DNA from: Metopolophium dirhodum
Taxonomy: Eukaryota; Arthropoda; Insecta; Hemiptera; Aphididae
Direction of reading: 5' to 3'
Assembly: GCF_019925205.1 (NCBI RefSeq)
Contig: NC_083560.1
Span: 34,518,270 to 34,582,269, forward strand
Length of the DNA: 64,000 nt
Shown: positions 46,561 through 58,248 of the stretch, piece by piece
Layout of the letters: each line of letters starts with the position of its first letter
Position numbering within the stretch: the stretch's first letter is position 1
Notes under the pieces: generated by a model
What the model was told of the DNA's origin: nothing
Database searches by the model: none
The model's input: only the letters and a program-made list of their open reading frames with translations
Position numbers and translations under genes: made by a program

Positions 46561-47629
46561 TGAAAAAAATCACATTTGCCGTATTTAGTAAGTCTGTAAT
46601 TTTTTGAATTTTAAAATTTTAAAATGAGAAAACAGGGTATGAGTTTAAATATCAGACCAATATTTTATGAAAGATATCATGTTTTTTATACTAATAATAA
46701 AAATAAATAAGTAAATAAAAATTATTTAGTATATAATATATATTATAGAGCCATAGAGGATAACATTATACTTAGTGCAATAACGTCGGATTTTTTCAAT
46801 ATAATTCGTATAAATTGTGTTATTAGTTTATGAATATTAGTTTTTTCCGTTTTCTAATATATTAATATTAAAAATTATTTGATATAATTATATTGATAAA
46901 TTCCGATGTTATTACTCAATACACCGATCAAGGTATTTTAAATCATTAAACTAGTAGGTATTTGACTATAAAGTGTATTCGATATTCAACAATTTTATTA
47001 TTACCTGGAGAGTGGAGAAATAAATTGAAATTTACAAACTCTTCATGTGAAACAGCTTGGACGAGGACGACTATTGAAAATATTCAACTTCAAATGTTGT
47101 CGTTATTCGTTAGCACACACATCCTCAAAATAGGTACATTAAATAATTTTATATATAGTTATCGTAGTTCGAAGTATAGCCAGCATATAATGTTACCGGA
47201 CGTGGTGACAACGATTACTGATGATTTGACAGCCACTCGCGATATCGGGTAATGACTGATTAAATTTAATAATGCAATAAACTTTCTAGGAACCGGGGTT
47301 TCCATACCGTGCGGCGTAGTGGCCAAAAAATTGTCTTATTATCATATAAAATGTAAAATATTATTATTATTCTCTTAAAAATGCATATCATTATTAATTT
47401 TGTGAGCATTAAGAAATTATTATTATTTATCTTTGTGATGGAGCCAAATTATTAATATTTAAAATGTAAATGCTTTATTATTACTATTATTTGCAACATT
47501 TGCACATGTAAAATATACACCACATGATTACCAAAAAACTCCTCTTATTATTATTTTACGTATCATTACTTAAAGTGTAAACTAAATATTATGTTTTTTC
47601 TGAATTATTTTATTTCAAAACGATATTTT
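46561..47629. other. AT-rich stretch without recognised genes
   Basis: A 96-codon plus-strand frame at 46962-47252 has no recognisable domain; part of it (47040-47250) is less AT-rich and could be an old exon. No other feature. Confidence 0.3.
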
Positions 47630-47876
47630 AATTTTTAAGTGAGTGATGAATAAGTAAGACATTAATATTTAAAAATTATAATAATTCACTTAAAAATTAA
47701 AATATCGTAAAAAACCAACAAGAGAACACAAATAATTTTGTTACCTAAAAGTTTGATAATAGATCAATTCACTCTAATATCAAAACTTACAGCACACTAT
47801 TAAAATTAGTGAACGAATATTTGCTGTCGTACGTGTGTAAAACGGACACAACACATCATGCGAGTATGACATCCTC
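47630..47876. mobile_element. Partial MITE family B copy
   Basis: The right half ends tatgacatcctcttac, preceded by tgtcgtacgtgtgtaaaacg and the ttgataatagatcaattcac centre. The left end is not intact. Confidence 0.55.
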
Positions 47877-48528
47877 TTACGTTTCACAAACTCAAAATAT
47901 TAATTATGATAAATTAGTATCTTTTATATAAGTAATAAACTAAAATTAGATACAACTCCCAAATGTATAGGATCAGATGTCTGTATCTTAGAAATGCTCA
48001 AAGTGTATTCACATTCAAATGCAGTTTAAAATGCTGTCAAGCTAACTGTGACATTTATAAACTAATTTATATACAATTTATTAATTTTATGATATCTAAA
48101 TTACAAGTTATTTTTTAACTTATCATTGTAAGTAGTGACTGGTGAGATTATTGTTTGATACCGGTGAACCGTACGGTTCAATAGACGGTCAGAAACACTA
48201 CGTTTGTGTATTCTTGTGAATATTTTTGGTGGATGCTATCTTGGGTTAATATTTTGATCATATTTAGATTACGATTTTCTATTTGTAACACAACCTTTCT
48301 TATACTAAAGTAAGTATCTAATTGATTTTTGCTAGGCTTTATGATTTTGATTTGTACTTTACTATGATGATTGATTTTAATAGTATTACATTGACGGTAT
48401 TGACTAGTATTATAAAGTAAAATGTTTAATATTTATTATATTTCTAATAATATTCTTAATATTCTATTAATTATTGTTAAGTTAATTATCATTAGTAACT
48501 TAGAAAATGACATTATTTTTTTTTCTAG
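47877..48528. other. Upstream region of the ZAD/C2H2 gene
   Basis: Presumably promoter and non-coding first exon(s); nothing specific can be pointed out. Confidence 0.35.
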
Positions 48529-48533
48529 ATACG

Positions 48534-50590
48534 ATGGGTGTCTGTTTTCTTTGTGATACAGAAGTGTACGGTGAAGATACACGGGTGTGTTCTAACATCA
48601 CACCGGATAGTAATGTAACATACGTGCATAAAATTGCTGAGCTTATGGGTACTGAATTTATGATTGTTGTGAATCCTCATGATTGCATATGCAAGAAATG
48701 TACCTCAGATTTTAATCATATGGACCGGTTGGAAAATGAAATAGAACGTGTTAAAACCAAGTTCAGCCTGTTAATGTTGGGGAGGTAAGGATATAACCTA
48801 GTTAGAAACAAGATACATAATAATATTAGGTAGTTATATAAAAATATTACTTTGTACTTTTCCTTAGATTGTCATGAAACACTTAAAGGCAGAGGAACAA
48901 CTAGTGTTTCCTACGGTAACTACTGCTGCCGTAGTTACTCCCGTCCAAACTCCATTAAAATTGTTAAATTCACATCAGCAGTCAGGAAAACAACACCATC
49001 AACAACAACAACAACAATCACCACCAACACAAAAAGAAAGCGCTAACAAAATTAAATTATACAAGTGCGGCTTTTGTACATTCCAATCGAAAGAGTTTGG
49101 TAATGTTCAGTATGTACATTATTCAATATTATTTTGAAGCTATTATTAATACTTTAATTTTAGATTCCACATGCGCAAACATATGAAGAAAAAGGAGCCT
49201 GAAAAACCTATTCTTAATCAAGCGGCTAAAGCATTAACCCCGGTAAGAATAAGAAAAAAATATGATCTATTACTATATAATTTAGTATAAGACCAATTAA
49301 TATTTTTGCAGTACATATTTTAATTTTGTTGGCACTTTCATTATTATTTTTTCACTTAAAAATTTTCAATTATAATATATGTAAACTACACTAAATTGTA
49401 TTTTGTATCATTGAACCATGTTACTGTGTTACAAAGACAAATTTTGATTATAAATATCCTATTTTGTTCCATAAGATCATAATTTAAAAATATATATTAA
49501 TGTACTAATGTTTTTATTTATTGACTTTTAAAAGAATGTTGGCGTATTTTTTTTCTCCCTGAAACACCCACAATATAACAAATTTTATTTTCAAAATAAT
49601 AATCATAATCATATTAATTTCTAAAATTACAGCGAAATGACTTCTTATAATATTTGAAGGTAAGATTATTATCTAGGTCATTTCATAGGCTTTTTATTAT
49701 ATTTTAATTTTAAAACGAGCTATGAGTATTTTAAAATTGTAAATTGTTTGTACAACCTTAAATATTCATAACTTGTTTTAAAATTAAAATATTATAATAA
49801 AAAGCTAAATGAGAATCTTACCTTAAAACTTTTTATGTGGTAATTTCAATCTAATTTTAGTAGTTAATATGATAATTATCATTATTGTAATCATAATAAT
49901 TGATATGTTGCTTGTGGGTGAGGGAGAAATAAAATGCACTGATATCCTCATAATTGTAAAAGAATTTCTTTCAATATTAATTTTACGTAACTCATTTACT
50001 ATTATTATAAATTCAGTTAATAATATGAGACACAATTTTTATTTGATCTTTTATTTTATATAAATTTAAATATTTTAAATATTTAATTTAATTTAGATAC
50101 GGCAAATGAAAAATTAAATATTTTAACAAATCACCATGTCGTAATGATTTTATTTTATTTTTAGGAAAGAGAAACAGATGATTCTCGTCCAGTTACAACC
50201 AAAGTTATGAAAGTGGAACCATCCAAGACTCAAGAAAATAAAGTGGATTCTCAAGCGGAGTCTCCTATGGACATAGACAAAAATCAACAGGATAACAATA
50301 AAGGCACTGTCGATACGGATATGTTGTAGAATGACAGTGTCCCTACTGAAGGATCTACATATGTTGAACAAGAAGAAGGAACTGAAAATGCAAGCGAAGA
50401 AAAAGAAGATACTGCCGTGCCTGAACAGGAAGAAGTTGATCAAGAAACTCCAGACAGTGTTGAGAAGGAAGTTGATGAAGACAATGCAAATATGGAAAAC
50501 AAAACTGGATACTTGGACATAGAATCAATGTTAGCCGCATTCCATAATGATAATCCTACTAACAATGGGAATATACAAAACAAAGATTGA
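48534..50590 (+). pseudogene. ZAD plus C2H2 zinc-finger gene with phase break and internal stop
   Basis: ZAD-C2H2 proteins are insect transcription factors; the ZAD dimerises through four zinc-binding cysteines. Exon 48534-48784 reads MGVCFLCDTEVYGEDTR, then NPHDCICKKCTSDF: CxxC and CxxC pairs in ZAD order. Exon 48868-49109 has a His/Gln-rich linker and KLYKCGFCTFQSKEFGNVQ; exon 49164-49242 completes the finger with FHMRKHMKKKEPEKP. The final exon, from 50165, is acidic. Two faults: exon 1 ends in phase 2 while exon 2 needs phase 0, beside a GGGG run; and a TAG at 50327-50329 cuts the last exon, after which the same frame stays open 86 codons (TENASEEKEDTAVPEQEEVD) to TGA at 50588. Only one C2H2 finger is present. 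It may be a recent pseudogene, a readthrough gene, or hold sequence errors. Confidence 0.7.
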
Positions 50591-50739
50591 GTTTTATACA
50601 ACTTATTTAAAAGTTAGTAATCAATTCTATAATTATAAGCTCCAGTTTCATAATTAAAAAATTGTTATTCCATTAAGGTTTTTAAATCTAAGATTATCTA
50701 AGCTTAATAAATAACTGTAGGAGTAATTAAAATATGCTT

Positions 50740-52235
50740 ACCTACAGAAGTAAAAGTAGTAAAACTTAAATTTGTAGTATTATATAAAAATATATATATA
50801 TTTCTAGTAGTCCTTAATTTTTATTTATTATTTTCGAAATTCTCCAAGTAGTATATATAACTTTTTAGACTAGTTCAAAAGCATTTAAATTTGCTTGAAT
50901 TGTTGTCATAGTTTTAATAATCTTAGCTTAATCAATGATTTTAGGAGGTAACATTAAATCACATTAGCATACAGTAGTAATGTACTAACAATTAAATACA
51001 TAATAATATAAAAAAAAATATAAAAATTAAAATCCAAAAAGAAAATTAATATATATTAATTAGTATCTAGTTTAGTTCTTAATATTTGTTTATTATTTTC
51101 AAAACGTGTAGGTTAGCTTAGTAGGTATACTGAATAGTATTCTCAAAGTTATAATGTTTGTTTATTATTTGTAAGCTTTTAGCTTGATCGTTGATATTTA
51201 AGTAAATGTTTATTAGTATTAAATGAACTAATTAGCGTTCATGAAGGCATATAGTCTTTCCATTATATATTAAGACAAGTTCAGAGGCATAACAATGCAT
51301 TAATCTTGACTTAATTAATAATTTTATTAGACAACTTTAAATTACATGAGTGTACTGTAATAAAGTACTTAATAACTAAATGCATATTAATATTAAAAAA
51401 AAATTTAAAAAAGAAAAAAGAAAATTTCTTATTAGTATCTAGTTTAGTTCTTAATTTTTGTTTATTATTTGTAAGCTTTTAACTTGATCCTTGATATTTA
51501 AGTAAATATTTATTAGTATAAAATTAATTAATTAATATTCATGAAGGTTGTATACATGGGATTATATTATTTATTAAGACAAGTTTAGAGCCATAAAATA
51601 TGCACGAATCTTTGTCATAGTTTTAATAATCTTAGCTTTATCAATAATTTTATAATTTAAAATTATATAACATTAGCATACAGTACTAAAGTACTAACAT
51701 TGAAAAATGTAGTTATAAAAAAAAAAATAATTAAAAAATCAAAACCTCCAAAAAAATTTACTTTTTAGTATCTAGGTTAGTTCTTAAGTTTTGTTTATTA
51801 TTTTTAAAATGTGTAGGTTAGTTTAGTATATTGAATAGTATTCTTCAAGTTCTGGCATAAATTACTTTTAAGACTTTTTCAAATGCATATAAATATGCAT
51901 GAATGGTTGTAAAATCTATTGTAAAATTAAAATCTAAATGAAATTTGTAAAAAATAATTCAAAACCAAAAATAAGAAAATATTAAATTAATTTGTTAGTA
52001 ATACATTTTTTTTTGTTCATTATTTTTGATTTATTATATCCTAAATGTTTAAGTTAATATTTTATAATAATATTATATTCACAATTTTGATTTAAAATAC
52101 TGTTATTTGTTAATATTTTTGGTAATTTGTGCATTTTTATCTGAATATGCATTTGTCTTTGTCAAAATGTATAGTTAATTTATCCTTTATAAGTTACTGT
52201 GTAATCGTGGTAACCTAAATAGGATTTTACATACA
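50740..52235. repeat. Diverged tandem array downstream of the ZAD gene
   Basis: The word tagtatctagtttagttctt recurs at about 51061, 51434 and 51766 (spacing 373 and 332), with a weaker start near 50810. Associated words gtttattattt, gtcatagttttaataatctt and acattagcatacagta recur in order. Units differ by indels. Non-coding. Confidence 0.7.
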
Positions 52236-52625
52236 TAACATGTCTTTGTCATAGCTTTTATAATTTGAATTCTTTATTAAGTGTTTTATTAAAGATGTAA
52301 AAAATTGTGGTCGTTTTGACCATGGCTAGATTAACGGCGGGTTGAGATGAAAATTTTACTAGATTAAAATATATAAATTATAAAATTATAATATAAATTT
52401 AACATAAAATTCCTCTTAAGTTTTTCCTCTTAAGAATTGGTTACAAAACAATTTAAAAGAATATGTATAGCGTGTGTCTTTGAATTAATGCCAGATATGT
52501 CATATTTCATTTTTGTTAGTGAATGTATCACAAATATTTGAAAATCTAAAAAAATTATGATAGTAAAACAACTGTTATAATATTTAAAAAGGGTAAAAAT
52601 AAAAATACCACAATTGGGCATCAAT
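52236..52625. other. AT-rich spacer
   Basis: No recognisable feature. Confidence 0.35.
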
Positions 52626-52628
52626 TTG

Positions 52629-53003
52629 GCTGTATTTTCCAGAAGAAAACATAGAGGTGTATTACTATTTGATAGTGATTTTGAATGTGAATAAGAAAAG
52701 TTCTGGTCATTATCTCCCACAACTATTTTTCCAATAGGAGATTTCAATATGGAATGCCTTGAATTTAAAGAATCAGTGTTTTCTAAAAGCATAAATAATT
52801 TACAAATATTAATTATTAAACCACAAATATGATAGACACGATACATTTTAAAATGTATCATAAATTATATAATTTAAATATTTTATATATTATACAATCC
52901 TTGCATCTACCAAGTACAACATATATATATAATAACTGGCTCATTAAATTTACCTTTGTTAATTATCTCATCAGTTTTAATTGTATCAAATACGGTTCTT
53001 TTC
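52629..53003 (-). CDS. Possible 3' exons of the zeste-like gene
   Basis: Minus strand: KRTVFDTIKTDEIINK (53003-52955, GTAAAT donor), then after tttttag at about 52786 ENTDSLNSRHSILKSPIGKI and NSNTPLCFLLENTAKLMPN to a GTATTT donor near 52630. Both are in phase with each other, and would be in phase with the preceding exon but for a 19-base ttagg-containing segment that brings a TAG. No domain is recognised. Confidence 0.35.
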
Positions 53004-53016
53004 TAACCTAACCGTC

Positions 53017-54165
53017 CTAACTTGTACTTTTAAAATCTGTAGTTGTAAAACTAGCGTCATCATCGTTTTCATTTACAAGAGGTTCACTTCTTTCACCAAT
53101 AACTCCCAAAATTTGTTCGCTGATACTTATCATACTTTTAGTATATGTTCCTCCACCAGTTTTATATCTTCCAATCTGTATTCATAGAACATAATTTATT
53201 CATTTTAAGAAATATTTACAGAAGCCCTTGAAAACTAATATTCTAAATTATAATCTAAATTCACTACCCACATTTTAAGATAATATGGATACAATGCTAA
53301 AAAAAGTTGAGCTACTAAGTACTGATCTGCTGTACAGTAGGAATCGAGTGGGTCACAATAATCAATGTATTAAATTTGAATTCAATGACATAAAATATAC
53401 AAAACATAAGACACCTTTATAAGATACAGTTTTAGTTATAATGAATAATCATATCCGTACTATTTACACTCCTAGCAGCTTTAGTCAAATGTTCAAATAT
53501 AAACTTAAATTCCTCCATTTCTCTTAGCCCTGTGGTTTGATGTAAATTATAGGTTTTACAAATATTTATCCAGGCTTCTTCTATTTCATATGGTCTATTA
53601 GTAAACTATGTCATATTAATAATTTTATAAATTAGCATCCTCAATTGTTTTATGTAATTATCATTATTTATGTTACTTAAAAAAAACTTACGAGTTCTAA
53701 ATGATGCGATTGAGCTAGGTCCACAATTACAGATTGCTCTTTGTGTGTTAATTGTTTTGTTATTTTGTACATCGTCACCTATTACAAAACATAAATCATT
53801 TTAATTATTGATGTTAAATTAGTTACAAATAAAGATTTACATTTTCGTTACTGAGATTCTTTTTGGTTTGTCTTTTTGTCATATTATATACTGTTTTTAA
53901 CCGTTGTACACGATCATCAAACTGTGGCGTGACTACTGCCCAGGATTGGTTTTTTTGTTTTACTTTAAAACCATCAGTCTAAAAGGAATATTTAATACAC
54001 ACCAATATTAAGTATAATGTTATATTAATTAAGGAACATTGGTGAAATACATACTTGAATGTTTTCAATAATATGTTTGAAAGGCGTTATTAATGTTATT
54101 AACAGTTCTTTCTCTTGCTCTGTTAAGTTTTTTGTTCGTGTACGCTTCACCCGTTTCGTAGCCAT
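53017..54165 (-). CDS. Protein with two zeste-like Myb/SANT repeats
   Basis: Zeste-type Myb/SANT domains bind DNA and occur in many insect regulators and Harbinger-associated proteins. Five exons read leftwards: 54165-54055, 53978-53841, 53778-53692, 53605-53468, 53175-53017; all are phase 0 with GT-AG borders (210 residues). Repeat 1: NLTEQEKELLITLITPFKHI, IIENIQTDGF, KQKNQSWAVVTPQFD, QRLKTVYNMTKRQTKK. Repeat 2: QLTHKEQSVIVDLAQSHHLE, TNRPYEIEEAWINICKTYN, MEEFKFIFEHLTKAARS, then IGRYKTGGGTY, the TGGG motif typical right after the domain. A basic start (MATKRVKRTRTKN) may be a nuclear signal. An acidic tail (PLVNENDDDASF) follows. The TAG at 53017 sits in a telomere-like micro-insertion, so the ancestral protein was probably longer. 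A family A 3' fragment lies in the last intron (about 53325-53400). Confidence 0.75.
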
Positions 54166-55234
54166 TGTACAACTTAATTAAAAATATATTTAAATATTAA
54201 AGACATTATACTACTATAGTAGGTACCTACTCCAGTAGTGGACTATACTTACAGTGGACTTAAATAAAAATTATTAGTCATAAGTCATAATAACAAGTCA
54301 TTATTATAATATTGTAATAATTTAATATGTATATTATCATTTTTGTTATCATTATTCAAATTTATCAATATTTATATCATTTGTGTTATCGTTATTCAAA
54401 TTTATCAAATAAAATGTCGTTTAATTTATTTGGTAACCACGGTTATCAATAATTCAATAATTCTTTATGCAACCCACCCATTGTTTTACACAATCATTAA
54501 ACCTTACTGGTCCGGTAATTTACAGGGCAGGTAATGAATTTACAGACTGATCTTTAATTTACCCGCCCCTAGTAATATGAGATGTTATTTTCTTATATAA
54601 CATAGGTAGCTTGTAGGTATAGGTACTAAACTTACATATTATCAAAATAACACGTGGGGCAAACAAGCACCTTAGGCTGAGTGCTGCAACAATGTAACAT
54701 AGGTATTATGCTCAAACTAAGGAGAGCTTTAATGCACCTTATATAAAAGAGAGTACAGACGACTTGGAAAATTAGCATTTTCAAAGACTATGGTATGTTA
54801 GTAGTTAGGTAAATTAAACTATTGAATTTAATTAAATATCTTGTTCAGTTAGTTACTTAATTGATTTTAAGTAAATGTACGGAATATAATTAGAAGTATA
54901 AATTGTAATAAAAAAAAGTGATAAACTATTTTTTTTTTAATTTCCACTTACCGCCGCTTACCACCGCCCGCTGGATGGAAAAACGTCGCTTTCCAACGCT
55001 TCAACCGTCATTGAAAACTAAACTTTCATTGCAGGCGTGAGAAAAGGTATTTTAATCCCCATTAATCACAATTTACAATAATTAAACAAAACAACCGCGT
55101 ATCGGTTATCGACGGTTTTACATAATATACTATTTATATAATATTATTGATTCCCAATCAAAACAATAGTTAACATTAATAACCAACATCTATGTAACAA
55201 TAGTTGTAGGTACGTCAGAATTGTATCATCAGTA
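54166..55234. other. AT-rich intergenic stretch
   Basis: Upstream of the zeste-like gene. A short GC-richer block lies at 54950-55010 (taccgccgcttaccaccgcc). No gene or element could be delimited. Confidence 0.35.
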
Positions 55235-55459
55235 TTATATATTTTGTATTTTATATTTTATTTTAACATTTTTTTGTGGTGAAGACGATAAGGGTACCCG
55301 AATTAAAATACGACGTTTATCCGTATTAACTACTTCGTAGATTGGTGTTGAATTGGTTTTTGGAAAAAGTGGCTGTTGAAATTGTGGGAAATGTGTACAT
55401 TGGAAAATGTTGTAAATGGTAAGACTGGTAATCTCAGCGTCAGTAAGATGTCGGACCAA
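55235..55459 (-). CDS. Possible small protein of 74 residues
   Basis: An uninterrupted frame MVRHLTDAEITSLTIYNIFQ ... VVNTDKRRILIRVPLSSS lies next to a GC-rich block (55430-55590) that could be a bidirectional promoter. There is no recognised family, no introns and no further support than composition. Confidence 0.25.
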   Translation of the reverse strand: MVRHLTDAEITSLTIYNIFQCTHFPQFQQPLFPKTNSTPIYEVVNTDKRRILIRVPLSSSPQKNVKIKYKIQNI

Positions 55460-55870
55460 TGACTGATAATGGCGCCGTATTAGTGTACCTTGTAACGGCT
55501 AGGCAGCAGGCACAGGTAAACGGCTTGGCGACAAACGAGAAACACGACGACTTGTGTAGTTAGTGGTGTACCGTACGCCGATGTACCGCCATCTTAATCT
55601 ATATTATTTCACTATCAATACTAATTTACTCTTAAAGTTTTGTTTACAAAATACTACGTTTTTGATATTTCTCATTCGCTTGACGGGTTTTCTGGACTGG
55701 ACGTCTTTAATACAATCTGTACCGTGTGTTTCGAGTTGTAACGCCGTCTGCTGCTCGTTATCGTCTCGTGGGTAGTGGACACTTGTTGCGTGTGCCTCGT
55801 GGCTGTATTTTATATTATTGTATTCTTGCATGTCACCGCTGGATACTATATGTACTACTTTTATTCTTCC
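55460..55870. promoter_or_regulatory. GC-rich block, possible promoter or 5' exon region
   Basis: GC and CpG are raised (cgtgtttcgagttgtaacgc near 55730). Frames are open on both strands (55563-55775 plus, 55831-55604 minus), so coding strand cannot be chosen; neither shows a known domain. Confidence 0.3.
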
Positions 55871-55937
55871 AAACAGATATTTTTTTGTAAGTATGAATTT
55901 GATTATACTGACATTATAAGTAGTTTTATATTATTTC

Positions 55938-56160
55938 AAGGACGCTACACCCGCGTTTAGTACGTATACGTTTTAGTCTAAAAATTGCATGATAACCGAA
56001 TAGTACGTTCTGAATAATCTTTTTAACTCAGTTGTGTTTGATATCGGCTCATTATCGAATTTAGAGGTAAAAATATTATCTAGTAAACATCATATTATTA
56101 TGTTTTTTATATTTTAATTATAAAGCGAGTTATGAGCATTTTAAAACGTACAATCATTTG
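55938..56160. mobile_element. Partial MITE family B copy
   Basis: aaggacgctacacccgcgttt is the family's left end; the middle retains taatataagcgag-type words. The right end is missing. Confidence 0.5.
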
Positions 56161-57416
56161 CAATTGTACAATACTGGTGTAGCAGTCACTAAATATATAT
56201 TTGGATTTTAGCTACAAACGACATACGTATATAGTACCTAACATTGTACTGATTGCATTGTTCACTGTTCGCTATCCAGTGATAATCGTAATATTATATT
56301 TTGTTTGTTTTTTCTAAAAGCAGTCCCTTCACCATATCGAAAACGGAATTATTAAAAACTGTATACGATAATATGACTCATAATTGCTGTTTTAAACTAG
56401 ATAGACGTTAGTTTGTGTATCTTGGTAGACTACATGGTAATAGTCATGTAGGTATCTTGATAATAAACAACATAATAAATAATAATGTATGATAAGTTAG
56501 TCACCGCAACAGGTAACTTGCTTACACATATTATCGAGATTAAATTACTATAACTAAACGCTACGTGACGTACATGCCTGCCTAAGGATACGACCGTCAA
56601 AAAGTTCCAATCATACAATGTTAATTATATCATGGTAGGTGACATTGAAATTTCGATGTACATAGGGTCTATATTGTAGATAGTGTTAATACACTGCACC
56701 GTCATTTAAATTAATAAAACCAGTAATAATTTTGGTCTATGCTTGCTTTTGTTGAATCTACTTTGACAATAATCAAAAAATTACAAAAGACATGTGTTGA
56801 TAGTTAAAGTAATGTGTACCTACTTAATGTAAATATAATTACCTATTCAGCTCTAATTCCTGAATTGATAATGCCTTATTGTTAGGAATTTTAATGATGA
56901 ATAGGTTCATCGCATATATTTTTTGTACTTCAAACCTCCTATTTTGATGTGTAAATATTATTGAGATTTTTAGACATGGGTATGGCATTCTTTAATAGAA
57001 ACTCTCATGAATCGTACATCGATATGGCAGATAGAGAGACTTAAATTATTGTAGTATATTTGTTATTAAAAAATTGTTTAAATGTGAATTTTTGAACATC
57101 GATTTACCATGTTACTAATTTGTTTCTAATTTTAAGACGACCAATGAGTATGCAGGGTTAAATGAGATGGTTGTTTAAAAATGGATGTTTTCAAAGCGCT
57201 ATCATACAATTTTAAAAATATTTATTTTATTCTATTTTAAAATTTTTTATAAACCAGTAAAACTAATATTATATAAACTAATAACTATAATACTTACAGA
57301 ATATATTTTGTTCAATACATTCAAGCAACATAAATACAGCTCGATGAAAATGTTTGGAGATTCAGTAACGCAGCTTTGCGAAACACTAGAGGTAAAAAAT
57401 ATTAACATTAAACATT
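56161..57416. other. AT-rich stretch
   Basis: No recognised gene or element. Confidence 0.35.
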
Positions 57417-58085
57417 TTAGATTCTGATCGAAGTGAATAAGGCTATTAATTTTACAATAATGTGTGTTTTTTTATTTTATTTTTTTGTGTTTTTGTTATT
57501 TATATTGTTATTACTTATTATTAATATGTAAGTTAAATTTATATTATAAAATTACAAAAAAATAACTAAAATTGTTATTTTGGGATATTTAATATGTAAT
57601 TTTGTCCAAATTTGAACTTAAAATAACAATATACAAAACTGTGTTATATATTTTATAGTTTTTTAGGTTATAGAGTTAACTACTTACGTGGAACCTTGTT
57701 GTACATTTTCATTTTATACATTTTTAACTACGAAATCATTTTTAAATTTTAAGTTTGATAAATGTTGTCAAAATTCAAACTTGAAAATCGTGCCTATATA
57801 GTTTTAATATTTTTCAACTGATATTGTAAAAATATAATATCAGGAGCCTTGCATAAATTCCTCACACTTTTTGACTCAACAAATAACATTCTATTGACAT
57901 TTATAGAAAAAAAAAACTTAAACAATTGAAAAAGTCTGTAAACAGCTTAAAATGAGTCAAAATATTTTGAAATTTTTGTCAAGTTTATGAATTGATAAAA
58001 TTTTGGTGTAAGTTTCAAGTATCTACAGTTATTCGTTTTTGAGTTACAACAAAGTAAGAAAATCGCTATACGAGAAATCGAGTGA
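57417..58085 (+). mobile_element. Family A copy upstream of the transporter gene
   Basis: Begins ttagattctgatcgaagtg with tacaataatgtgtg, then family A internal words (gagccttgcataaattc, ttattcgtttttgagttac). It ends about 160 bases before the first coding exon, so it may lie within the promoter. Confidence 0.6.
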
Positions 58086-58248
58086 ATATCCGAATACCGA
58101 ATAATATTTATATTTTTTAAGCTGTAATGAAAGGTTGCGCCAGGCTTATCAAATTTTAAATAATATAAAAAAAATAACTCGTATAAATGTCGTATAAATA
58201 TTGAATCGTCGTGATTTAAAATTACGTTACAGGAAATGCCATATTATA

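Noticed and set aside
49823..50063. Overlapping plus and minus frames before the last ZAD-gene exon
   Set aside because: AT-rich intron sequence read on both strands; no conserved content.
52430..52861. 143-codon minus-strand frame as a single gene
   Set aside because: Only its middle matches a spliced exon of the zeste-like locus; both ends run into introns.
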